Shown here one piece after another: positions 39,343 to 46,250 of a stretch of 64,000 nucleotides of DNA. Numbering within the stretch: position 1 is the stretch's first letter; each line of letters starts with the position of its first letter. A model generated the notes under the pieces. The model saw only the letters and a list, made by a program, of their open reading frames with translations, was not told the origin of the DNA and searched no databases. This DNA comes from Streptococcus oriscaviae (GTDB taxonomy: Bacteria > Bacillota > Bacilli > Lactobacillales > Streptococcaceae). A program made the translations under genes and the position numbers. The DNA lies in contig NZ_CP073084.1 of NCBI RefSeq assembly GCF_018137985.1, forward strand, positions 1,054,001 through 1,118,000. The letters are read 5' to 3'.

Positions 39343-40030
39343 GACGTGAATCTCCTATGCGATAACCAACGCCTCTGACGGTTTTAACAGCAAGGGTGGA
39401 GCCAATGCGCTCTAATCGTTTGCGAATCCGGCTGATTGTCACATTCAAGGTGTTTTCTTCTACAAAACTCTCATCATCCCAAATTTCATTCAGCAGTTCC
39501 TCACGGCTTACAATATTCGGATAATTCTGAAACATCACCCGGATCACACCTGCTTCTGTTTTGGATAGTTCCGTCATATGTCCATGACAAGACAATGTTA
39601 ATTTGCTTTTTGAAAAAATACAATCTTCACATTGTAATTCATCTGCGTTGAAACTTGAATACTCTCCATATGTGCGGCGGAGGACGGCGGAAATTTTTGC
39701 TGTGACCACTTCAAAAGAAAATGGCTTTGTAATATAATCATCCCCTCCGTTCATAATGGCATGAACTTGATCGGGGTCTGTATTTCTGGCAGAAAGAAAT
39801 ATAATCGGACAAGGACTGATACTTCTGATCTTATTACACCAATAGAAACCGTTATAGACAGGAAGATTGATGTCCAGCAAAACCAGATGGGGATTTTCCA
39901 GCTTGAATTCCTCAATTACATTTTTTGAATCTTTACAGCAATAGACTAAAAAACCGAACCGTTGTAAATGGTCTGAGAGAAGTCCGGCAATATCAAGGTC
40001 ATCTTCTATAATCATAATTTTATAATCCAT
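39332..40030 (-). CDS. OmpR-family response regulator (BceR/GraR type)
   Basis: The 232-residue regulator has an N-terminal receiver domain, with the phospho-acceptor Asp in LVLLDINLP (about residues 51-59) and the conserved lysine in ITKPF (about 100-104). A C-terminal winged-helix DNA-binding domain (about 130-228) ends in the conserved VRGVGYRI. It is expected to activate the ABC genes downstream when the kinase signals peptide-antibiotic stress. Confidence 0.93.
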   Translation of the reverse strand: MDYKIMIIEDDLDIAGLLSDHLQRFGFLVYCCKDSKNVIEEFKLENPHLVLLDINLPVYNGFYWCNKIRSISPCPIIFLSARNTDPDQVHAIMNGGDDYITKPFSFEVVTAKISAVLRRTYGEYSSFNADELQCEDCIFSKSKLTLSCHGHMTELSKTEAGVIRVMFQNYPNIVSREELLNEIWDDESFVEENTLNVTISRIRKRLERIGSTLAVKTVRGVGYRIGDSRHEK

Positions 40031-40049
40031 ATTTATCTCCTTTTCCCGT

Positions 40050-41066
40050 CTAAAAATTTAACAACGAAATAACCGTACCCGCCAACCAAAGAAGAAATAA
40101 CACGATAGGCACTGCTTTATATTTGAGAATAATTGCGATATACTCTCTGATAAACGCATTCGGCCAATAATAAAAAGCTGTTTTGCACCCAACACCATCC
40201 GCTTTTAATCCAACCTGTTTTGCATATGTCCCAGTTCGAAAAACATGATAATCATTTGTTACAAAAATCACACGGTACTGGGACATCATCTGATCCATAA
40301 TTTTTTTTGAGAACATCATGTTCTCAAGAGTTGTGGTGGACTGATCTTCCATGATAATGTTATGCTCAGAGATTCCTTTTTCCAGAAGATAATTTTTCAT
40401 GGCTTCGGCTTCAGATATATTTTCATCACTGCCCTGGCCGCCTGAAACTATAATTTTTGCTTTTCTCCCGGAACTCTCAAATACCTCAATTCCCTTATTC
40501 AATCTTCCAGCCAGCAGAGGGGAGACCCTTTCGCCGTTAAGCAGCCCAGCACCATGTACGATAATAAAATCACAGTTTTTGTTTTTCGGCAAAAGGTGGT
40601 AGAGCTGTGAGTAAATGAAGAGTGCTGAAAAAGTAAAAATAACATACATCGCGATGAAGGCAATCAATACAACCATTGACATCGTAATAGTCGATAAATT
40701 TTTAGCTGAAATCGTTACTGCCACAGCAACGAATGCGCCCCAAATTCCAACTCCAAACGCAATAGATAAACTGTGTACCAAACTGAAACGTTCTCTTTTT
40801 ATTGCAATCACTCCTGCATAGATAAAGACAAAGGAAATAAACAGTAAAATCAACGGGATGACTGTATACAGAACTATATTAAGTAAAGTATTAACTATTG
40901 TCCCATTTGTAGCATAAGCCACTGCAACAAATAGCGATGCTAAGCTCAATGCAAGAAAGATTGAATTTCTGAAAGCACGTTTTTCCCTCAAAAATGAACC
41001 TATAAATATAGCCGTAAAGCCCCAAATATAATCCAATATATCATTTTCTATTCCTCCGAATGCCAA
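40050..41066 (-). CDS. DUF218/YdcF-like membrane protein
   Basis: The protein of up to 338 residues has five or six N-terminal hydrophobic segments (to about residue 160) and a C-terminal DUF218 domain. That domain has the family motifs IIVHGAGL (about 178-185), SGGQGSDE (about 216-223) and EDQSTTTLENM (about 247-257). Related SanA/ElyC proteins act in envelope integrity. The start is uncertain. TTG 41066 overlaps the HTH gene, while TTG 41036 lies below a GGAGGA sequence and gives 328 residues. It heads the resistance module and may be cotranscribed with the regulators, 19 bases away. Confidence 0.8.
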   Translation of the reverse strand: MAFGGIENDILDYIWGFTAIFIGSFLREKRAFRNSIFLALSLASLFVAVAYATNGTIVNTLLNIVLYTVIPLILLFISFVFIYAGVIAIKRERFSLVHSLSIAFGVGIWGAFVAVAVTISAKNLSTITMSMVVLIAFIAMYVIFTFSALFIYSQLYHLLPKNKNCDFIIVHGAGLLNGERVSPLLAGRLNKGIEVFESSGRKAKIIVSGGQGSDENISEAEAMKNYLLEKGISEHNIIMEDQSTTTLENMMFSKKIMDQMMSQYRVIFVTNDYHVFRTGTYAKQVGLKADGVGCKTAFYYWPNAFIREYIAIILKYKAVPIVLFLLWLAGTVISLLNF

Positions 41067-41236
41067 TTACATTTATATCGCTGATCAAGGGGCTTCTGTG
41101 TTTGTTTGGGTATTAGCCAAATACGATTTAAATGCACTACACCTTTGATACGGTTTTCTTTACAAAGTTTCTGCACTCGTCGATCTGACAAGCCCCATAG
41201 TTTTGCTGCGTCTTGTACAGTCATATACTCGAACAT
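41048..41236 (-). CDS. Small helix-turn-helix protein (excisionase/MerR-like)
   Basis: The 62-residue protein has the HTH_17-type motif YMTVQDAAKLWGLSDRRVQK (residues 4-23), as in excisionase-like and element-borne regulators. AAGGAGG lies upstream of ATG 41236. A consensus promoter (TTGATA, 17 bases, TATAAT) at 41265-41293 drives it and probably the genes after it. Its similarity in style to small HTH proteins of clostridial conjugative transposons is an impression. Confidence 0.8.
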   Translation of the reverse strand: MFEYMTVQDAAKLWGLSDRRVQKLCKENRIKGVVHLNRIWLIPKQTQKPLDQRYKCNWHSEE

Positions 41237-41264
41237 TGCCGTCCTCCTTAATCCATCTACTTAT

Positions 41265-41293
41265 ATTATAGACGGTTAGCCGAATAATATCAA
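41265..41293 (-). promoter_or_regulatory. Promoter of the HTH-DUF218 transcript
   Basis: On the minus strand there is a -35 TTGATA (41288-41293), a 17-base spacer and a -10 TATAAT (41265-41270). Confidence 0.75.
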
Positions 41294-41355
41294 GTTTTTT
41301 AGTAAGATACAATACCGGCAGGCAACTTTATTATGCGAGCAATCTTCGCGAGCAG

Positions 41356-41509
41356 GTTTTGCGCGGTTCGCAAAACATCGGTTCGTTAGAACCGACTGCA
41401 AGGAAAAAAGAAAGCATCGAGCTTTCTTTTTGGGCTGCAAGCCTACGTGTTTAGCGATGAGTAACGATAGTTTACTCACGCTAAACACGTATCTCATCAA
41501 AAATGAGAT
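41356..41509. other. Cluster of five tandem perfect hairpins (oriT-like)
   Basis: Five inverted repeats follow each other: 41356-41376 (GTTTTGCG/CGCAAAAC), 41378-41395 (TCGGTTC/GAACCGA), 41406-41430 (AAAAGAAAGC/GCTTTCTTTT), 41445-41490 (ACGTGTTTAGCG then TGAGTAA, with matching arms) and 41491-41509 (ATCTCAT/ATGAGAT). None has an obvious terminator role and no credible gene covers them. Such dense single-strand folding is typical of transfer origins. I recall similar sequences near mobilisation genes of clostridial elements, but no relaxase gene is present here. Confidence 0.55.
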
Positions 41510-41566
41510 TATCTCAATAATAACATCAGTAGAATAAATAAAAATAGGCAGAAAATATCGAAATCT

Positions 41567-42061
41567 CCTGCCCTTTACTTATTCCACTGACTTCTTTACT
41601 ATTCCACTTTTTGAGAAAAAATGGATGGTTATATTCGTCCATAAACATAAACTAAGCGGCAGTTTTAAGTTAGCCATCTTTTACGACTGAATCGGTTACT
41701 TTACTGGCTCATCTTTCATAGAAAAATGGATTTCTCTATGAACCAACAAGTCAAGTTTTCATGGTTTTCTTTAGTATTCCAACATTACTGAAAATATGGA
41801 TTATTCTAAAAGTCCATATCGCAAATCAAAGTGAGCTACTCTAATACACCATTATTTCTATCATAATGGACCTCTATTCAAATCCACTTTTTAAGAAAAC
41901 TTAGACTTCTTTACTATTCCACATTTAGCGATAAAATGGGAAACTCTACTTAACCATCTTTTAGCTAGTAATGGACTAGTTTCACTATCAATTGATTCGT
42001 TAAGGTAATGGATTTTTGAAAAGTCATCTTTTACCTTTTTAAGTTATACTATTTCCTTTCT
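41567..42061. repeat. Array of degenerate palindromic repeats with a 35-bp period
   Basis: TCCA-like tetramers occur at 41603, 41638, 41673, 41708, 41742, 41778, 41813, 41848, 41883, 41918, 41953, 41988 and 42023: intervals of 34-36, nearly all 35. Complementary TGGA-like tetramers occur 19 bases after most of them (41622, 41692, 41727, 41762, 41797, 41867, 41937, 41972). Each unit is thus an imperfect palindrome, for example 41849-41869 with arms CCATTAT/ATAATGG. A 19-base block is repeated exactly at 41589-41607 and 41904-41922. The period is not a multiple of three and there is no coding frame. About 13 units are present. The function is unknown. Confidence 0.85.
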
Positions 42062-42103
42062 ACAGAATTGGCATGTCGAATACTTTTCAGCTTCTTATCT
42101 ATT

Positions 42104-42130
42104 CACAGAAAAATATTTCTGTGTTTTTTT
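42104..42130 (+). terminator. Terminator downstream of the 35-bp array
   Basis: CACAGAAA and TTTCTGTG form an 8-bp stem followed by seven T. No annotated gene precedes it on the plus strand for more than a kilobase. It implies a transcript that crosses the array, or a short RNA starting near a -10-like TATACT at 42045-42050. Confidence 0.75.
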
Positions 42131-42140
42131 GATTTTGAAA

Positions 42141-42157
42141 ATGTGGCATAGTAATAT
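42141..42157 (+). promoter_or_regulatory. Candidate promoter of the second-recombinase leader
   Basis: The block ATGTGGCATA followed by GTAATAT resembles an extended -10. The same ten bases occur upstream of the excisionase-like gene at 43767-43776. The shared sequence suggests common control of the two transcripts. Confidence 0.5.
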
Positions 42158-42665
42158 CGTAAAAATTGAATGACTAGAGCTAAACACTATCTGGTGTTTT
42201 TTCAACATCAGATAGACAGGAGGAAATAGTGCGATTTCATATTCGTAAGGTTCAATTATTTCAAAAATAATGACTCAGTTATTCAACTAACAAAATATAG
42301 AAAGGAGTTTTTAGGCCGTAGGTCCAGATAAAGTAACAAAGATATAGTCACAATCAAATTGAAATATTATTAAATAAATTCTGCATCATAAAGGAGGAAA
42401 TATTACTGAGTCCATAGTTATAATCCAGTTTTACGAATAGCGAAACCAAAGCAAGAAATCGTTCAAATCGAAAAAATACAAAAAATAAACGTTATAAAGC
42501 GTTTCAATTATTCAAGCTCTAGAATCCAAATTGAGCATTGGAGTAGTCTTCTCCAATCAAAAAAACATAAAGAACACCTGCCGCAGCAGGAAGACACTGT
42601 TTTCGGAAGTATCGCGTTAATCGAAAACACCTCAACTATTGGTATCAAAAAGAAAGGAGTCAGTT
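42158..42665 (+). ncRNA. Long structured leader of the second recombinase gene
   Basis: About 500 bases precede the recombinase gene. They contain a 10-bp hairpin (42187-42196 with 42206-42215), a good ribosome-binding site with a 13-codon frame (42229-42270), two more purine-rich ribosome-binding-like sites (42301-42307, 42391-42398) without normal start codons, and closely spaced hairpins at 42537-42557, 42577-42590 and 42601-42628. This layout suggests a regulated leader or a structured noncoding RNA. I do not recognise a known RNA family. Confidence 0.45.
42229..42270 (+). CDS. Possible 13-residue leader peptide
   Basis: A GTG start lies six bases after CAGGAGG and opens a 13-codon frame (peptide MRFHIRKVQLFQK). 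It sits directly after a 10-bp hairpin in the leader of the second recombinase gene. The strong ribosome-binding site is the only argument for translation. Confidence 0.35.
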   Translation: MRFHIRKVQLFQK

Positions 42666-43721
42666 ATGACTAAAAATAAAAAGAGACGATCACGTTCAGA
42701 TCGTAGAAAGATGAAAAAACATGCGATAGAAAAACAAAACAAAGCACTTAAAACACCAGAAGGTCGACTTCAGTTTGTCAATTCTCAAGGAGTATCAAGT
42801 TTAAAGAAACGATTCAAAAAAGGAAAAGGCATTAAACGTAAAGAGGCCAAAGAAACAGGAGATGACATTGAGTTAATCCACACTCATCGTACATTCCATG
42901 ACTATTCAGGTTCATGGCATCGTTTTGCAAAATGGGTTTCAATTAACATTTCGCCAGAACAGTTAATGGCATTAGGTAATGTTGAAAAAGATACGGAAGG
43001 TTGGATAGAACTAATCAATCAATACTTACAATATTGTATAGAAATTGGATTAAGTCCATATACACAAGCTACCTACAAAGCAGCATTGGCCAAAGTTCTT
43101 GGAGTTTCCTCAACTAATTTCATCGCTACACAACCACGTACACGTGCAAATCGCATGAACAATCGTGTATTACATACAGACTATCGTTTATCCAACAAAA
43201 ATAACGACTACTGGCATAAAGTAGTTGCCGCAACAGGCTTGCGTAAAAGTGAACTGGTCCACGTCACTGGTAATGCTATGCAACGTGGCCGTGATGGCCG
43301 TTGGTATTTAAATTTAGACGGCCGTAAACATCACACAAAAGGACGCAGAGATCGCTGGTCTCCCATCATGGCCACTAGTCAAGAGGAGGAAGAGTGGTTA
43401 GTCGCTATTTTCCAACGAGCAGGAGAAAAGAGAGTGTTTCATGTTCCCAAGGATTTAATTCTCGACGATTTTGATGGAAAGAAAGTTCCCACTGCATTAA
43501 AGCCACATAAGTATCGTGCTGAGTATGCAGAGCGTGTTTATCGCAGTGTAGCACGCGAAATTTCCAAGATTAGAAATCGTAAAGAAGTTATCCATCTGCG
43601 TAAAGAGTTAGTTGGCATCTCACTCGACAGAAAAGCGTGTAAAATTGTGACAAAGGCTCTGGGACACAATAGACCAGAGGAATTTCCTCGTTCCTACGCT
43701 TATATTTTATTGAAACGCTAG
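42666..43721 (+). CDS. Second tyrosine-recombinase-like protein
   Basis: The 351-residue protein has a very basic N-terminus (residues 1-60), a core-binding-like helical region (about 95-150) and a C-terminal catalytic-like domain. All tyrosine recombinase positions can be found: R193 in GLRKSEL, lysines 221/225 in the hairpin region, H281-x-x-R284 (HKYR), H334 in LGHN and Y344 or Y346 near the end. It is very different from the integrase at 44089. AAAGGAG precedes ATG 42666. It follows the 35-bp palindrome array and a long leader. It could be a second recombinase, a resolvase, or a TcpM-like relaxase; this is inference. Confidence 0.7.
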   Translation: MTKNKKRRSRSDRRKMKKHAIEKQNKALKTPEGRLQFVNSQGVSSLKKRFKKGKGIKRKEAKETGDDIELIHTHRTFHDYSGSWHRFAKWVSINISPEQLMALGNVEKDTEGWIELINQYLQYCIEIGLSPYTQATYKAALAKVLGVSSTNFIATQPRTRANRMNNRVLHTDYRLSNKNNDYWHKVVAATGLRKSELVHVTGNAMQRGRDGRWYLNLDGRKHHTKGRRDRWSPIMATSQEEEEWLVAIFQRAGEKRVFHVPKDLILDDFDGKKVPTALKPHKYRAEYAERVYRSVAREISKIRNRKEVIHLRKELVGISLDRKACKIVTKALGHNRPEEFPRSYAYILLKR

Positions 43722-43772
43722 GCAACATTGCACATTTTTCAAAAATCTAGCCTCAATTCATTACACATGTGG

Positions 43773-43778
43773 CATAAT
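43773..43778 (+). promoter_or_regulatory. Candidate -10 of the excisionase-like gene
   Basis: CATAAT with an upstream TGG extension lies about 30 bases before the start codon. The block ATGTGGCATA (43767-43776) is shared with the leader promoter at 42141. Confidence 0.5.
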
Positions 43779-43809
43779 ACTTGTATCTAGAAAATGAAAG
43801 GAATTCTAT

Positions 43810-43998
43810 ATGTTACCTCAAAATAATTCTCCTCTTCTGTTAAATAGACAACAAGCAGCGGAACTACTTGGAATAGATCCTAAATCATTTGATAAGTACA
43901 TCAGAAGTCACCCAGACTTTCAATGCTTTATGGTAGGAAAACAAGAGCGCTATTTGAAGTCAAAACTGATTAAATTTATTGAAAGCCACTGCGATTGA
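43810..43998 (+). CDS. Excisionase-like helix-turn-helix protein
   Basis: The 62-residue protein has an HTH_17-type motif NRQQAAELLGIDPKSFDKYI (residues 12-31). AAAGGAAT lies upstream of ATG 43810. Its position just before the integrase gene is that of Xis proteins, which bend DNA and favour excision. It is separated from int by a long hairpin. Confidence 0.78.
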   Translation: MLPQNNSPLLLNRQQAAELLGIDPKSFDKYIRSHPDFQCFMVGKQERYLKSKLIKFIESHCD

Positions 43999-44006
43999 CG
44001 GATAAT

Positions 44007-44071
44007 GATTGATAAAATTAGATTTTTCATATATCCTATATGTGACTAGTCTATTTTATCAATCATTTTTT
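44007..44071 (+). terminator. Terminator or attenuator between xis-like gene and int
   Basis: A perfect 13-bp stem (TGATTGATAAAAT with ATTTTATCAATCA) encloses a smaller stem (CATATA/TATATG) and is followed by six T. It lies in the 90-base gap before int and could limit read-through into int. Confidence 0.75.
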
Positions 44072-44088
44072 ATAGAAAGGCTGATAAA

Positions 44089-45135
44089 ATGGCAACAATA
44101 ACAAAACGTGGTAACTCTTACCGTGCAACTGTATCACTTTATAAGAAAGGAGAATATAAACGAGAAACCAAAACCTTTAGCAACAGAAAAGATGCTGAGC
44201 TTTGGACATTAGAAATGGAACTTGAAAAAGGTCGTGGCAAGAACATTGCCGAACGATCCACCCTATTTCCTGATTTTTATAGAAATTGGGTCCATACGGT
44301 CAAGAAAAATGATGTTCGCGAAGCCACCTTTATAAACTATAAACGAACTCTCGTAGTAGTTGATGACCTTTTTGATGGTATTCAACTTAAACACCTTGAC
44401 GATCTCGTCATGCAAAAGAAAATCGACCAATATGCTGAAACCCACTCTAAAAAAACAGTAAAAGAACTTGTTCTTAAAATCCGTGGTTCATTGAAATATG
44501 CGTATGCTCGTGGTTTGATTAGCAATGACTTTGGTCATCTTTTAAAAGCAAAAGGGCAAGAACAAGCTAAACGAAATATTCCACTATCTATCACAGAATT
44601 TAAAAAACTCAGACAATACTGCCTAAGTCATACTGAGGATGAATTTAATGTTCTTGTTGCTCTCGCCCTTGAGACAGGAGCAAGACGTGGAGAACTTTTA
44701 GGAATTAAAAAAGAAGATATTTTTGAATATGGTATCAAAATTCTTCGATCAATTAGTCCAACTAATGACGATACCCAGCTTAAAACCAAACATTCTAAGC
44801 GTGATATTTCTATCAACGAAGATGTTTATCAAGCTGTGACAAAACTTGCACAAACAAAAGAAGGCTATATCTTTGATTGGAATGGATTCAAGCAAGCTGG
44901 TCAACTTCAAAAGCTGTTAAAACAGTTGGGATTAACAAAAACGACATTTCATGGACTTCGTGACACGCATGCCTCATTTCTCTTTTCAAAAGATATTAGC
45001 CTAGACTATATTTCTCGTCGTCTAGGTCATAACTCTATCTTAACAACACAACAGTATTATCTAGAATTGATGCCAGAAAAAAAGCACCAGCAAGATGCCG
45101 ATGCTTTAAGTCTCTTAAACGACTTATCATTATAA
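44089..45135 (+). CDS. int: Site-specific tyrosine integrase of the rpsI element
   Basis: The 348-residue integrase has an N-terminal AP2-like arm-binding domain (about residues 1-50, starting ATITKRGNSYRATV), a SAM-like core-binding domain (about 57-155) and the catalytic domain. The active-site residues are R199 (TGARRGEL), a lysine near 234, H288-x-x-R291 (HGLR), H314 (LGHN) and Y323 or Y324. AGAAAGG precedes ATG 44089. Its stop lies 56 bases from attR, which is the usual position of an integrase beside its own attachment site. Confidence 0.94.
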   Translation: MATITKRGNSYRATVSLYKKGEYKRETKTFSNRKDAELWTLEMELEKGRGKNIAERSTLFPDFYRNWVHTVKKNDVREATFINYKRTLVVVDDLFDGIQLKHLDDLVMQKKIDQYAETHSKKTVKELVLKIRGSLKYAYARGLISNDFGHLLKAKGQEQAKRNIPLSITEFKKLRQYCLSHTEDEFNVLVALALETGARRGELLGIKKEDIFEYGIKILRSISPTNDDTQLKTKHSKRDISINEDVYQAVTKLAQTKEGYIFDWNGFKQAGQLQKLLKQLGLTKTTFHGLRDTHASFLFSKDISLDYISRRLGHNSILTTQQYYLELMPEKKHQQDADALSLLNDLSL

Positions 45136-45136
45136 T

Positions 45137-45154
45137 TAACACCAACTGGCACCA
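45137..45154. promoter_or_regulatory. Putative integrase arm-type sites, right end
   Basis: TTAACACCA and a GGCACCA unit lie between the int stop and attR and match the units in the left end at 34501-34518. Confidence 0.5.
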
Positions 45155-45190
45155 AAAAAGTGCCATAATCGTTGGTATAATAAGGTTTTG

Positions 45191-45208
45191 ATTAACGTTT
45201 TGAGAATT
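45191..45208. repeat. attR within the rpsI 3' end
   Basis: This is the right copy of the 18-base direct repeat. It includes the rpsI stop codon (45192-45194) and its last five codons, so integration restores the reading frame end. Confidence 0.85.
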
Positions 45209-45584
45209 GTGAAGCTTTACGTGCTTTCTTAAGACCCGGCTTCTTACGTTCAACCATACGAGCGTCACGAGTAAGAAGGCCAGCGCGTTTCAATGAATCG
45301 CGGAAGTCTGGGTCAACTTGAAGCAATGCACGCGCGATACCGTGACGGATCGCACCTGATTGACCACCGTAACCACCACCGTTCACGTTGACGAAAACGT
45401 CGTATGAACCTTGGGTTGAAGTAACTGCGAATGGTTGGTTGATAACCAAACGAAGGTCAGCGTGTGGGATGTACTCTTCTACATCTTTTTTGTTTACTGT
45501 GATTTTACCAGTACCTGGGACCAAACGTACGCGTGCAACCGCGTTTTTACGACGACCAGTACCTGTGTATTGTGCTTGTGCCAT
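45192..45584 (-). CDS. rpsI: 30S ribosomal protein S9
   Basis: The 130-residue protein matches S9 throughout. It starts [19 protein letters not shown] and ends with the universal basic tail [12 protein letters not shown] that reaches the P-site tRNA. It is the second gene of rplM-rpsI. The last codons are the integration target of the mobile element on its 3' side. The native terminator of the operon has therefore been displaced by about 10.8 kb. Confidence 0.98.
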   Translation of the reverse strand: MAQAQYTGTGRRKNAVARVRLVPGTGKITVNKKDVEEYIPHADLRLVINQPFAVTSTQGSYDVFVNVNGGGYGGQSGAIRHGIARALLQVDPDFRDSLKRAGLLTRDARMVERKKPGLKKARKASQFSKR

Positions 45585-45603
45585 TTAGATTACGTCCTTT
45601 CCC

Positions 45604-46050
45604 TTAGATAAGACCTGAAATATCAAGTACTTCTGGTTGTTGTGCAGCGTGAGTGTGCTCGCCACCTACAAACACTTTCAGTTTCATGCCTTGTGCACGA
45701 CCAAGAGTGTTGTGTGGAAGCATACCCTTAACTGATTTTTCAATCAAACGAACAGCGTTCTTAGAACGAAGTTCACCCGCAGTGATAGATTTCAAACCAC
45801 CTGGGTGCAATGAGTGAGTGTAGTATACTTTATCAGTTGCTTTTTTACCAGTCAATTTCACTTTCTCAGCGTTGATGACGATAACGAAGTCACCAGTGTC
45901 AGTGTGAGGGGTGAAAGTTGGCTTGTTTTTACCACGAAGGATGCTTGCGACTACTGCTGAAAGGCGTCCAAGAGGTACATCTGTTGCGTCAACAACATAC
46001 CATTTACGTTCAACTTGGCCTGGTTTAGCCATGAAGGTTGTTTTGTTCAT
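45604..46050 (-). CDS. rplM: 50S ribosomal protein L13
   Basis: The 148-residue protein matches L13, with the blocks [22 protein letters not shown] and [10 protein letters not shown]. It lies 19 bases upstream of rpsI and is the first gene of the operon. An L13-type leader precedes it. Confidence 0.98.
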   Translation of the reverse strand: MNKTTFMAKPGQVERKWYVVDATDVPLGRLSAVVASILRGKNKPTFTPHTDTGDFVIVINAEKVKLTGKKATDKVYYTHSLHPGGLKSITAGELRSKNAVRLIEKSVKGMLPHNTLGRAQGMKLKVFVGGEHTHAAQQPEVLDISGLI

Positions 46051-46150
46051 GATTTCTCCTATACGAATCGTTTTTGTTTACAGGGCGGATGTTCCGGTCC
46101 GCAGGTATTTGGAAGGTTCCGGGGCCTTTCAAATGGGGTAAACAATACCG
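46051..46150 (-). ncRNA. L13 leader (ribosomal protein leader)
   Basis: About 100 transcribed bases between the promoter and rplM contain several GC-rich complementary segments (for example GGCCCCGGAACC and the TCCGGTCCGCAGG region on either strand). Low-GC Gram-positive bacteria have a known L13 leader at this place that mediates autoregulation. The assignment rests on position and structure potential; I could not run a covariance model. Confidence 0.6.
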
Positions 46151-46156
46151 TTTACC

Positions 46157-46186
46157 ATTATATCAAAAGAAAAAGACCAAAGTCAA
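46157..46186 (-). promoter_or_regulatory. rplM-rpsI promoter
   Basis: On the minus strand there is a -35 TTGACT (46181-46186), an 18-base spacer and a -10 TATAAT (46157-46162) with a TGA extension. Confidence 0.8.
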
Positions 46187-46250
46187 GCTATTTTGCTCTG
46201 ATTTTCTTCTTTTTTTGGCAAAGGCAGAGCCGCAAAGTTTGTTTCCATAT

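Larger units (their letters stand above)
34375..45208. mobile_element. Integrative element inserted in the rpsI 3' end
   Basis: The element is bounded by an identical 18-base sequence at 34375-34392 and 45191-45208. The right copy contains the rpsI stop codon and last codons, so the target is the 3' end of the S9 gene and the gene is kept intact. About 10.8 kb are enclosed. Inside are an integrase next to the right end, an excisionase-like gene, a second recombinase, a 35-bp repeat array, a hairpin cluster and a Bce-type resistance module. rpsI is a known integration site of streptococcal elements. No relaxase, replication initiator or conjugation gene is recognisable, so I call it a genomic island or mobilisable element. 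Confidence 0.85.

Noticed and set aside
41276..41500. A 74-codon minus-strand frame upstream of the HTH gene
   Set aside because: It is made almost entirely of the arms of the hairpin cluster, has no ribosome-binding site and no protein-like composition.
41567..42061. CRISPR array
   Set aside because: Repeats are too degenerate, the 35-bp period is too short for repeat plus spacer, and there are no cas genes nearby.
42391..42435. Leader frame with an ATT start after AAGGAGG
   Set aside because: The ribosome-binding-like site is good, but ATT starts are very rare and the 12-codon frame cannot be distinguished from chance.
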